64,000 nucleotides of DNA from JBHOQX01 sp042408595 (GTDB lineage: Bacteria > Chloroflexota > Chloroflexia > Chloroflexales > Roseiflexaceae), in assembly GCA_042408595.1 (NCBI GenBank), contig JBHOQX010000114.1, forward strand, positions 1 through 64,000, given 5' to 3'. Made by a program: the position numbers and the translations under genes. This document shows positions 34,307 through 41,893 of the stretch, in pieces (position 1 is the first letter of the stretch; each line of letters begins with the position of its first letter). The notes below the pieces were generated by a model that worked only from the letters and a program-made list of their open reading frames with translations, did not search any database and was not told the origin of the DNA.

Positions 34307-35560
34307 GTGACCGACCACCCATCACCCATCATCTCCCACGCATCTCTCGCTCTCGCCCGCTGCGACGAACTGGCGCGCTGGAGCGAGGAGGCGGGGCGGC
34401 TGACGCGGCGCTTCGCGACGCCTGCGCTGGCGGCCGCCCGGGCGACCGTGGCCGGCTGGATGCACGCGGCCGGGATGGAGGTGCGGCGCGATAACGTTGG
34501 CAACCTGATCGGGCGCTACACCGGCGCGCGGCCCGCTGCCGGCACGCTGCTGCTCGGCTCGCATCTCGACTCGGTGCGCGACGCCGGGCGCTACGACGGC
34601 CCGCTCGGCATCCTGGCCGCCCTGGCGTGTGTCGAGCGCCTGCACGCCGCCGGACGCCGCCTGCCGTTCGCCGTCGAGGTGGCGGCCTTCGCCGACGAGG
34701 AGGGGGTGCGCTTCGGCACCGCCTACCTCGGCAGCGCCGCGCTCGCCGGCCGGTTCGACCCGGCCTGGCTCGACCTGCGCGACGAGGGCGGCGTGACCCT
34801 GGCGGAAGCCATCCGCGCCGACGGCGGCGACCCGGCGGCCATCCCCGCCGACCGGCATCCCGGCGGGCTGCTCGGCTACTGCGAGGCGCATATCGAGCAG
34901 GGGCCGGTGCTCGAAGCCCGCGGCCTGCCGCTCGGCATCGTCTCGGCGATCGCCGGGCAGGGCCGCTACGCGCTGAGCTTCCGCGGCGAGGCCGGGCACG
35001 CCGGCACCGTGCCGATGGCGCTGCGCCGCGACGCGCTCTGCGCGGCCGCCGAGTTCGTCCTGGCCGCCGAGCACCTAGCACGCGAGCGACCCGGGCTGGT
35101 CGCCACGGTCGGGCAGATCGCCGCCGAGCCGGGGGCAAGCAATGTTATTCCGGGGCGCGCTACCCTCAGCCTGGATGTGCGCCACCACGACGACTCGGCC
35201 CGTGAGGCCGCAACCGGCGACCTGCGCGCCGCGGCGGCGCGAATCGCGGCGGCGCGGGGCGTCGCGCTGGACTGGCAGGTGGCGCAGGAGCACCCCGCCA
35301 CCCCGTGCGACCCGGCGCTCACGGCGCGGCTGGCGCGGGCGATCGAGGCCGCCGGCTACCCCGTGCTGGCGCTGCCCAGCGGCGCGGGCCACGATGCCGT
35401 CATGCTGGCGCCGATCGCTCCGGTGGCGATGCTCTTCATTCGCTGCGCGGGTGGCATCAGCCACAACCCGGCGGAGTCCGTCGCCGCAGAAGATGTCGCT
35501 GCGGCGATCGAGGCCATGGAGCGTTTCCTGCTGCTGATGACGGACGACGGCGGACGATAA
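34307..35560 (+). CDS. Allantoate amidohydrolase / N-carbamoyl amino acid hydrolase family
   Basis: A 417-residue Zn-dependent amidohydrolase (AllC/HyuC branch of M20). Motifs: GSHLDSVRDAGRYDG (His86, Asp97), FADEEGVRFG, HIEQGPVLE, GEAGHAGTVPM, RHHDDS, GAGHDA and GGISHNPAE. With xanthine dehydrogenase next and uricase elsewhere in the window, allantoate is the most likely substrate, giving ureidoglycine or ureidoglycolate and ammonia; carbamoyl amino acid hydrolysis is the alternative. The start is uncertain: GTG 34307 is chosen, GTG 34265 is possible, and neither has a good ribosome site. Confidence 0.88.
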   Translation: MTDHPSPIISHASLALARCDELARWSEEAGRLTRRFATPALAAARATVAGWMHAAGMEVRRDNVGNLIGRYTGARPAAGTLLLGSHLDSVRDAGRYDGPLGILAALACVERLHAAGRRLPFAVEVAAFADEEGVRFGTAYLGSAALAGRFDPAWLDLRDEGGVTLAEAIRADGGDPAAIPADRHPGGLLGYCEAHIEQGPVLEARGLPLGIVSAIAGQGRYALSFRGEAGHAGTVPMALRRDALCAAAEFVLAAEHLARERPGLVATVGQIAAEPGASNVIPGRATLSLDVRHHDDSAREAATGDLRAAAARIAAARGVALDWQVAQEHPATPCDPALTARLARAIEAAGYPVLALPSGAGHDAVMLAPIAPVAMLFIRCAGGISHNPAESVAAEDVAAAIEAMERFLLLMTDDGGR

Positions 35561-35669
35561 ACGACAGACGAATGTCGGCCATACCTCTGGGAACGCTGTT
35601 CATCTGAGGGCTCAGCGACGTTCGTCCTTCGTCATCGATCCTGACGTCCAGACACGGACGATACACCCT

Positions 35670-37256
35670 ATGTGGCAACACTACTACCAACCCACCACCC
35701 TGGCCAATGCCCTCGCACTGCTGCGCCAGCACGCCGGCCGCGCCCGGATCGTCGCCGGAGGAACGGACGTGACCGTCGAGCTGTCGCGCGGCATCCGCCC
35801 GACCGAGACGCTGATCGATATCACCCGCATCCCCGATATGCGTTATGTCGATTCAGATGGCGACCCAATCCGCCTGGGCGCGCTGGCGACGCACAACGAC
35901 GTGCTGGCCTCGCCGGGGTGCCGGGCGGCGGCGCTGCCGCTGGCACAGGCCTGCCTGGAGGTCGGCGCGCCGCCGATCCGCACCCGCGCCACGGTGGCGG
36001 GCAACCTGGTGACGGCCTCGCCGGCGAACGACACGATCACGCCGCTGCTGGCGCTCGGCGCGGAGTTGGCGCTGGCGAGCGCGGATGGCGAGCGGGTTGT
36101 GCCGCTCGCCGCCTTCTACCACGGCGTCCGCCGGACCGAGCTGCGCCCGGACGAGGTGCTGCGCGAGATCCGCTTCCCGGCGCTCGGCGCGAACCAGCGC
36201 GGCATTTTTCTCAAGCTCGGCCTGCGCCGCGCCCAGGCGATCGCGGTGATCAATGTGGCGGTGGTCGTGACGTTCGACATTCCAAATGGCCGATCGTCGA
36301 TCGCGGATGGGGAAGAAGCAATCTTCAATCCGCAATCTGCCGTGATCGGCGAGGCGCGGATCGCCTTGGGCAGCGTCGCGCCGACGGTGGTGCGCGCCCC
36401 AGAGGCCGAGGCGTTTCTGGCGGGCAGGGCGCTCACCCCGGAGGTCTGCGCCGAGGCGGGGCGGCTGGCGCGGGCCGCGGCCCGCCCGATCGACGATGTG
36501 CGCGGCTCGGCGGCGTACCGCCTGGCGGCCATCGGGAACCTCGTGAACGAAGCGTTACGCCGGATCGCCGCGGGCCGCGAGCGCGAGAGATGGCCGGAGC
36601 GGGTGGTGCTGCTGGAGACGGGACGCGCTCCGACCACCGGCCACCGGCCACCGGCTACCGCCCAGGATGAACAGGCGCGCGCTCCGGCGTCGGCCGTTCA
36701 TCCTCCATCCCTGGATGCGGTCGAGACCCGGATCAACGGCAGGGCATACACGCTGACGGGGGCCCACCGCAAAACCCTGCTCGACGCGCTGCGCGAGGAC
36801 GCCGGGCTGACCGGGACGAAAGAGGGATGCGCCGAGGGCGAATGCGGCGCCTGCGCCATCTGGCTCGGCGGGCAGGCGGTGATGGCCTGCCTCACCCCGG
36901 CGGCGCAGGCCCACGGCACGGAGGTGGTGACGATCGAAGGGCTGGCCGGGGCGGGGCGGCGGGAAGACACACGACCGACGATCCGCCAGGCGCCACCGTC
37001 TACCGCCTCCCGCCCGCCGCCCGAAGCGCTCCACCCCCTCCAGGCGGCGTTCATCCGCCACGGCGCGGTGCAGTGCGGCTATTGCATCCCCGGCATGCTC
37101 ATGGCCGGCGCGAAGCTGCTGGAGGAGGTCGGCCAGCCGACGCTCGCCGAGGCCCAGGCGGCCCTGAGCGGCAACATCTGCCGCTGCACCGGCTACCGGA
37201 AGATTCTGGATGCCGTGCTCGCCGCTGCCGCCGCGAACCCGAACGAGCAGGCCTGA
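35670..37256 (+). CDS. Xanthine dehydrogenase FAD and [2Fe-2S] subunits fused (XdhB-XdhC)
   Basis: A 528-residue protein with the FAD-binding domain first (about 1-285: IVAGGTDVTVE, TRATVAGNLVTASPANDT) and the double [2Fe-2S] domain last (about 352-528: GCAEGECGAC, CGYCIPG, CRCTGY). Most bacteria encode these separately, and FeS-FAD order is usual in fused forms, so the FAD-FeS order is noteworthy. It passes electrons from the molybdenum subunit at 37407 to NAD or another acceptor. Non-family stretches at about 205-225, 317-350 and 430-450 look like spacer DNA read in frame. ATG 35670 fits the family start. Confidence 0.93.
   Translation: MWQHYYQPTTLANALALLRQHAGRARIVAGGTDVTVELSRGIRPTETLIDITRIPDMRYVDSDGDPIRLGALATHNDVLASPGCRAAALPLAQACLEVGAPPIRTRATVAGNLVTASPANDTITPLLALGAELALASADGERVVPLAAFYHGVRRTELRPDEVLREIRFPALGANQRGIFLKLGLRRAQAIAVINVAVVVTFDIPNGRSSIADGEEAIFNPQSAVIGEARIALGSVAPTVVRAPEAEAFLAGRALTPEVCAEAGRLARAAARPIDDVRGSAAYRLAAIGNLVNEALRRIAAGRERERWPERVVLLETGRAPTTGHRPPATAQDEQARAPASAVHPPSLDAVETRINGRAYTLTGAHRKTLLDALREDAGLTGTKEGCAEGECGACAIWLGGQAVMACLTPAAQAHGTEVVTIEGLAGAGRREDTRPTIRQAPPSTASRPPPEALHPLQAAFIRHGAVQCGYCIPGMLMAGAKLLEEVGQPTLAEAQAALSGNICRCTGYRKILDAVLAAAAANPNEQA
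36282..36345 (+). other. Spacer-like in-frame insert in the FAD domain of XdhBC
   Basis: Codons 205-225 read NGRSSIADGEEAIFNPQSAV and interrupt a conserved strand pair (VVVTFD ... IGEARIALGSVAPT). The DNA contains CAATCTTCAATCCGCAATC, in the style of the CAGATTGC/GATTGCAGAT words of the intergenic spacers at 48756 and 54630. Confidence 0.5.
36955..37015 (+). other. In-frame insert in the [2Fe-2S] domain of XdhBC
   Basis: About 20 extra residues (RREDTRPTIRQAPPSTASRP) separate VTIEGLAG from LHPLQAAFIRHGAVQCGYC, which are nearly adjacent in the family. The DNA (GACACACGACCGACGATCC) resembles the GAC-rich spacer at 35536-35570. Confidence 0.5.
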
Positions 37257-37349
37257 CACCCATGCGTCGTTGCAAGGCTTGCCTGAAGCGCTTCGGGCGG
37301 AGGGAACGGGGGCCGCTGACTCGTGAGCAGCTGTTTGAAACGGGGAGGT

Positions 37350-37370
37350 GTGGCGGGCTGCGCCCGCCAC
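37350..37370 (+). promoter_or_regulatory. Hairpin between XdhBC and XdhA genes
   Basis: GTGGCGGGC (37350-37358) and its exact complement (37362-37370) flank a 3-nt loop, 37 nt before the XdhA start. The 150-bp gap holds nothing else recognisable. It may protect or attenuate the mRNA. Confidence 0.5.
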
Positions 37371-37406
37371 GATTCCTCATGGTCCGCCGCATTTCAGGAG
37401 CGACCC

Positions 37407-39635
37407 ATGGCTTCATCCGTTGGCGAATCGCTGCCACGCCCGGACGCGACCGGCAAAGTCACCGGCGCGGCGCGTTACCCCGGCGACCTGACACAGCCGG
37501 GGATGCTGCACCTGAAAGTGGTCTTCGCCGGGCGGCCGCACGCCCGCATCCGCGCGCTTGACACCGCGGCGGCCCTGGCGCACCCCGGCGTCGTCGCAGT
37601 GCTGACCGCCGCCGACGTGCCGTTCAACGCCTACGGGCTGATCGAGAACGATCAGCCCGTGCTCTGCGGCGATGTCGTGCGCTTCAGCGGCGACAAGGTG
37701 GCGCTTGTCGCCGCCGAGAGCCGCGCCGCGGCGGAGGCCGGGGCGCGCCTGGTGCACGTCGCCTACGACGACCTGCCGGCCGTCACCGACCCGCACGCGG
37801 CGATGCAGCCCGGCGCGCCGCTGGTGCACCCCGGACGCGGCAGCAACATCCTGTTTCACATGCCGATCCGCAAAGGGGACGTGACGCGCGGCTTCGCCGA
37901 GGCAGATGTGGTCCTCGAAGACGAGTTCCAGACCACCTGGCAGGAGCACGCCTTCCTCCAGCCGGAGGCCGGCATCGCCTCCATCGATCCGGCCGGGCGG
38001 GTAGTGGTCGAGACCGCCGGGCAGTGGCTGCACGAAGATCGGCGGCAGATCGCGCAGATTCTCGGCCTGCCCGAGGAGCAGATGATCGTGCGCTATGCCG
38101 CGATCGGCGGGGCGTTCGGCGGGCGCGAGGATCTGTCGATCCAGCACCTGCTGGCGCTCGCCGCCTGGAAGCTGCGCCGCCCGGTGGCGCTGCGCTGGAG
38201 CCGCGAGGAGTCGATGATCGGCCACCACAAGCGCCACCCAATGCGCATCCGCTGCCGCTGGGGCGCGCGGCGCGACGGGCGGATCACGGCGGTGCAGGCC
38301 GAGGTGGTGGCCGATGGCGGGGCCTACGCCTCCACCAGTGTCGAGGTGGTGAAGTGCGCCACGCTCTTCTCCAGCGGCTGCTACGAGATCGACAACATCC
38401 ACGTGGACGGCTACGCGGTCTACACCAACAACATTCCGGCGGGTGCGTTCCGCGGCTTCGGCGCGCCGCAGGCCCAGTTCGCCGCCGAGGGGATGGTCGC
38501 GCGGCTGGCCGAGGCCCTCGGCATCGACCCGGCCGAACTGCGCCGGCGCAACATCTACCGCGAAGGCAGCCGCGAACCGACCGGCCACCCGCTGCCCGCC
38601 GGGGTTAGCGCGCTTGCCTGCCTGGAGCGGTGCGAGCGCGAGTTGGACGAACGACGAGCGACGGAGGATGAAAGCAGCCCGTACCGCAGCGAACACCTGT
38701 CCGTACCGGATAGCCAGCGTTCGCCCGTCGTCCGTCGTCCTGCGTCCGAGACGCGCGCTCGCGGCATCGGGATCGCATGCGGCATCAAGAACGTCGGCTA
38801 CTCCTTCGGCTACCCGGAGCAGGCGACGGCCACGGTCGAGCTGCACGGCGGGGCGGAGATCGTGCAGGCGGTGGTGCGGGTGGGCGCGGCGGATGTCGGG
38901 CAGGGCGCACACCTGGCGCTGCGCCAGATCGCCGCGGAAACGCTCGGGCTGCCGCTGGAGCAGGTGCAGATGGTCACCGACGACAGCGCCGAAGCGCCGA
39001 ACGCCGGCAGCGCCTCGGCCTCGCGTATGACGCTGATGGGCGGGCGGGCCGTCCACGACGCGGCGCGCGCCGCGCTGCGGCAGTGGCAGGACGAGGAGCG
39101 CCCGGCGATCGCGACGGTACGGTACCGCGCTCCGGCGACCACCCCATCCGACCCGTTAACCGGCGCCGGCGTGCCGAACTACTGCTACGGCTACGTCGCG
39201 CAGGCGGTCGAGGTCGAGGTGGACAGGCTGACCGGGCAGGTAGAGGTGCGCCGGATCATCAGCGTCCACGATGTCGGGCGGGCGATCAACCGCCAGCAGG
39301 TCGAGGGGCAGATCGAGGGGTGCCTGGCGCAGGCGCTGGGCTTCGCGCTGCTGGAAGATTTCCAGATCCGCGACGGGCAGGTGCTGACGCCGCATTTCAG
39401 CAGCTACCTGCTGCCCACCGTGCGCGATATGCCGACTGAGGTGACGCCGGTGATCCTGGAGTCCGCCGACCCGAACGGGCCGTTCGGCGCGCGCGGCATG
39501 GCGGAGATGGCGCTCGTCCCGTTCGCCGCGGCGGTCGCCGCGGCCATCCACGACGCCACCGGGGTGTGGCTCTCCTGCCTGCCGATGACGCCGGAGCGGG
39601 TGCTGGCGGCGCTTGCCGCGGCTGACGAACCATAA
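37407..39635 (+). CDS. Xanthine dehydrogenase molybdenum-binding subunit
   Basis: A 742-residue molybdopterin subunit that hydroxylates purines such as hypoxanthine and xanthine. Family motifs: DATGKVTGAARYPGD at the start, TWQEHAFLQPEAG, IGGAFGGRED, AFRGFGAPQ, VGAADVGQGAH, NAGSASASRM and the catalytic-Glu region FGARGMAEMALVP. AGGAG seven bases upstream supports ATG 37407. Residues about 415-450 are a spacer-like insert between LERCEREL and RGIGIACGIKN. It functions with the XdhBC fusion just upstream. A related hydroxylase acting on another heterocycle cannot be excluded. Confidence 0.93.
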   Translation: MASSVGESLPRPDATGKVTGAARYPGDLTQPGMLHLKVVFAGRPHARIRALDTAAALAHPGVVAVLTAADVPFNAYGLIENDQPVLCGDVVRFSGDKVALVAAESRAAAEAGARLVHVAYDDLPAVTDPHAAMQPGAPLVHPGRGSNILFHMPIRKGDVTRGFAEADVVLEDEFQTTWQEHAFLQPEAGIASIDPAGRVVVETAGQWLHEDRRQIAQILGLPEEQMIVRYAAIGGAFGGREDLSIQHLLALAAWKLRRPVALRWSREESMIGHHKRHPMRIRCRWGARRDGRITAVQAEVVADGGAYASTSVEVVKCATLFSSGCYEIDNIHVDGYAVYTNNIPAGAFRGFGAPQAQFAAEGMVARLAEALGIDPAELRRRNIYREGSREPTGHPLPAGVSALACLERCERELDERRATEDESSPYRSEHLSVPDSQRSPVVRRPASETRARGIGIACGIKNVGYSFGYPEQATATVELHGGAEIVQAVVRVGAADVGQGAHLALRQIAAETLGLPLEQVQMVTDDSAEAPNAGSASASRMTLMGGRAVHDAARAALRQWQDEERPAIATVRYRAPATTPSDPLTGAGVPNYCYGYVAQAVEVEVDRLTGQVEVRRIISVHDVGRAINRQQVEGQIEGCLAQALGFALLEDFQIRDGQVLTPHFSSYLLPTVRDMPTEVTPVILESADPNGPFGARGMAEMALVPFAAAVAAAIHDATGVWLSCLPMTPERVLAALAAADEP
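38650..38750 (+). other. Spacer-like in-frame insert in XdhA
   Basis: This stretch encodes a hydrophilic run rich in Arg, Glu, Ser and Pro with no family counterpart. Its DNA words (ACGAACGACGAGCGACGG and CGTCGTCCGTCGTCCTGCG) match the style of the spacer at 35536-35660 between this operon's own genes. No frameshift is involved. Confidence 0.5.
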
Positions 39636-39707
39636 AGCGCACGAGGCGCATCAAAAGGTAGCGACCCGCGCAGGGGCACCGAGGGCTGGTCGGGTGCGGG
39701 CGTAGGG

Positions 39708-39724
39708 GGCGGGGTTACCCCGCC
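39708..39724. terminator. Palindromic hairpin GGCGGGG-TTA-CCCCGCC
   Basis: A perfect 7-bp stem with a 3-nt loop, 73 nt after the XdhA stop. The 18-mer GGGCGGGGTTACCCCGCC (39707-39724) recurs with one change at 47404-47421. It probably terminates or attenuates transcription. The rest of 39636-39772 is unremarkable. Confidence 0.5.
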
Positions 39725-39772
39725 TCTCCAAGTGGCATTTGAATCGCGAAAGCAAGGCAAGAGGAGCAGGAA

Positions 39773-40186
39773 ATGACCAACCTCCGCATCACCGCCGGCC
39801 CCTATGTCTTCATCGCCCGCATGGAGCTCGACGCCGCGCCGCAGACCTGCGCCGCCTTCCGCACGCTGCTGCCGTACCGCCAGCAGATCATCCACGCGCG
39901 CTGGAGCGGCGAAGCCTGCTGGATTCCGCTCGGCGACTTCAAGCTCGGCGTCGGCTTCGAGCACCACACCAGCCACCCGTCGCGCGGCGATATCCTGTTC
40001 TACCCCGGCGGCTACAGCGAGACCGAGATCCTCTTCCCGTACGGCAGCACCTGCTTCGCCAGCAAGATGGGCCAGCTCGCCGGCAACCACTTCCTGACGG
40101 TCATCGAGGGGCAGGAGCACCTGGCCGACTTGGGCCGGCTGGTGCTGTGGCAGGGCGCGCAGGATATTCTGTTCGAGGAACGATGA
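39773..40186 (+). CDS. DUF3830 family protein (cyclophilin-like fold)
   Basis: A 137-residue protein of the DUF3830 family, predicted cyclophilin-like. It shows MTNLRITAGPYVFIARMELDAAPQTCAAF and CFASKMGQLAGNHFLTV, typical of the family. An AGAGGAGCAGG precedes the ATG. No catalytic function is established that I can cite. Its position between XdhA and 8-oxoguanine deaminase suggests a binding or chaperone-like role in purine or ureide catabolism. Confidence 0.85.
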   Translation: MTNLRITAGPYVFIARMELDAAPQTCAAFRTLLPYRQQIIHARWSGEACWIPLGDFKLGVGFEHHTSHPSRGDILFYPGGYSETEILFPYGSTCFASKMGQLAGNHFLTVIEGQEHLADLGRLVLWQGAQDILFEER

Positions 40187-40242
40187 TGCCCGTGCCATCC
40201 GACGATCCATGCGGCCATGCCCTAGGACGTGCGGGCGGCGGG

Positions 40243-40276
40243 GCGCCCCGGGCGGCGTGAGCGACGCCCGGGGCGC
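40243..40276 (+). terminator. Strong GC hairpin before the 8-oxoguanine deaminase gene
   Basis: A perfect 12-bp stem (40243-40254 with 40265-40276) around a 10-nt loop lies 57 nt after the DUF3830 stop. There is no T-tract. It could partly terminate the xdh transcript, leaving the deaminase gene less expressed. Confidence 0.5.
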
Positions 40277-40345
40277 TGTGGTGTGGTGCGGTGCGCCCCG
40301 ATGCGGCGCGGTTCGGCCTGGGCACACCCCTGACACGTGAAACCT

Positions 40346-41710
40346 ATGACAACCCTCCTTTTACAAAACGCCGACTGGCTGATCACGATGGACGACGCGG
40401 ACACGCGCATCCCCGGCGGCGGGCTGTTCTGCGACGGCCCGGCGATCGCGCAGGTCGGGGCGACCGACACACTGCCGCCCACCGCCGATGAGGTGATCGA
40501 CGCCCGCGGGCTGATCGTCATCCCCGGCCTGGTGAATACGCACCACCACTTCTTCCAGACGCTGACGCGCAACCTGCCGGCGGCGCAGAACGCCAATCTC
40601 TTCGACTGGCTGCGCGCCCACTACCGGATCTGGGCCGGCCTGACGCCCGACGCCATTCGCGTCAGCAGCACGGTCGCGATCGCCGAGCTGATGCTCTCCG
40701 GCTGCACGACCTCGAGCGACCACACCTACATCTGGCCGAACGGGGCGCGGCTCGACGACCAGATCGACGTCGCCCGCGAGCTTGGCTTCCGCTTCCACGC
40801 CGCCCGCGGCGCCATGTCGGTCGGCGAGTCGCGCGGCGGGCTGCCGCCCGACCGGGTGGTGGAGGACGAGGCCGCGATTCTGCGCGACTCGCGCCGCCTC
40901 ATCGAGCAGTACCACGACCCGGCGCGCTTCGCGATGCTACGGATCGTGCTCGCGCCCTGCTCGCCGTTCTCGGTCTCGCCCGATCTGATGCGCGAGTCGC
41001 TGGCGCTGGCGCGGGCCTACGGCGTGCATGCGCATACCCATCTGGCCGAGACCCTCGACGAGGCGGCCTACTGCGCCGCGACGTTCGGGCGCACCCCGGT
41101 CGAGCTCGCCGAAGACCTGGGCTGGGTCGGGCCGGATGTCTGGCACGCCCACGTCGTCCATCCATCCGCCGAAGAAGCCGACCGGCTGGGGCGCACGCGC
41201 ACCGGCGTGGCGCACTGCCCGACCTCGAACATGCGGCTGGCGTCCGGTGTGGCGCCGCTGCGCCGCCTGCTGCGGGCCGGCGCGCGGGTCGGCCTCGGCG
41301 TGGACGGCTCGGCATCGAACGACAGCTCGCACATGCTGGCCGAAGCGCGCCAGGCGCTGCTGCTCCATCGCGTCGGCGGCGACCCGGCGGCGCTCTCCGC
41401 CCGCCAGGCGCTCTGGCTGGCGACGCGCGGCGGCGCGGCGGTGCTCGGGCGCGACGACATCGGCCAGCTCGCGCCGGGCATGGCCGCCGACATCGTCGGC
41501 TTCCGCGCCGATACGATCGGCATGGCCGGCGGCGCGGTGCACGATCCGCTCGCCGCGCTGGTCTTCTGCGCGCCGCAGCAGGCCCACCTGAGCGTGATCA
41601 ACGGCCGGGTGCGCATCCGCGACGGTGCGTTGCTCGGCGTGGACCTGCCGCCGCTGATCGCCCGGCACAACGCCCTGGCGCGCGCCCTCGCCCACGGCGA
41701 GCATGCCTGA
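40346..41710 (+). CDS. 8-oxoguanine deaminase (guanine-deaminase-like amidohydrolase)
   Basis: A 454-residue amidohydrolase that deaminates 8-oxoguanine to urate. Its sequence follows the 8-oxoguanine deaminase subgroup: PGLVNTHHHFFQTLTRN, ANLFDWL, LMLSGCTTSSDHTY, RGAMSVGESRGGLPPD, HAHTHLAET, WHAHVVHP, AHCPTSNMRLASG and GLGVDGSASNDSSHM. In that subgroup the product urate feeds the uricase route, which is also in this window. ATG 40346 is preferred; a GTG at 40337 would add three residues. SsnA or guanine deaminase activity is the alternative. Confidence 0.9.
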   Translation: MTTLLLQNADWLITMDDADTRIPGGGLFCDGPAIAQVGATDTLPPTADEVIDARGLIVIPGLVNTHHHFFQTLTRNLPAAQNANLFDWLRAHYRIWAGLTPDAIRVSSTVAIAELMLSGCTTSSDHTYIWPNGARLDDQIDVARELGFRFHAARGAMSVGESRGGLPPDRVVEDEAAILRDSRRLIEQYHDPARFAMLRIVLAPCSPFSVSPDLMRESLALARAYGVHAHTHLAETLDEAAYCAATFGRTPVELAEDLGWVGPDVWHAHVVHPSAEEADRLGRTRTGVAHCPTSNMRLASGVAPLRRLLRAGARVGLGVDGSASNDSSHMLAEARQALLLHRVGGDPAALSARQALWLATRGGAAVLGRDDIGQLAPGMAADIVGFRADTIGMAGGAVHDPLAALVFCAPQQAHLSVINGRVRIRDGALLGVDLPPLIARHNALARALAHGEHA

Positions 41711-41843
41711 AGCCGTCGGATGAACCAGAAGGGCGCGAACGGCGCACGGCGCAGCAGGGGCGATCTCTTCCCGCCGTTATCGCGCCATGCTTCCCGGCGC
41801 GGCCGCGCTCGCAACTCCTCCGCCCACGGCGAGCGACATGCCG

Positions 41844-41849
41844 TATAAT
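41844..41849 (+). promoter_or_regulatory. Perfect -10 hexamer upstream of the membrane protein gene
   Basis: TATAAT lies 45 nt upstream of ATG 41894. No -35 match is found at 16-18 bp, so this is only a partial promoter call. Confidence 0.35.
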
Positions 41850-41893
41850 GCGTTGCGGCCGGGCGGCGCGCCCGGCGTAAGCGTCAGGGCGCA

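Noticed and set aside
36619..36720. XdhBC linker as evidence of two separate genes
   Set aside because: The frame is continuous with no stop, and no start codon with a ribosome site precedes the FeS domain, so a fusion is the better call.
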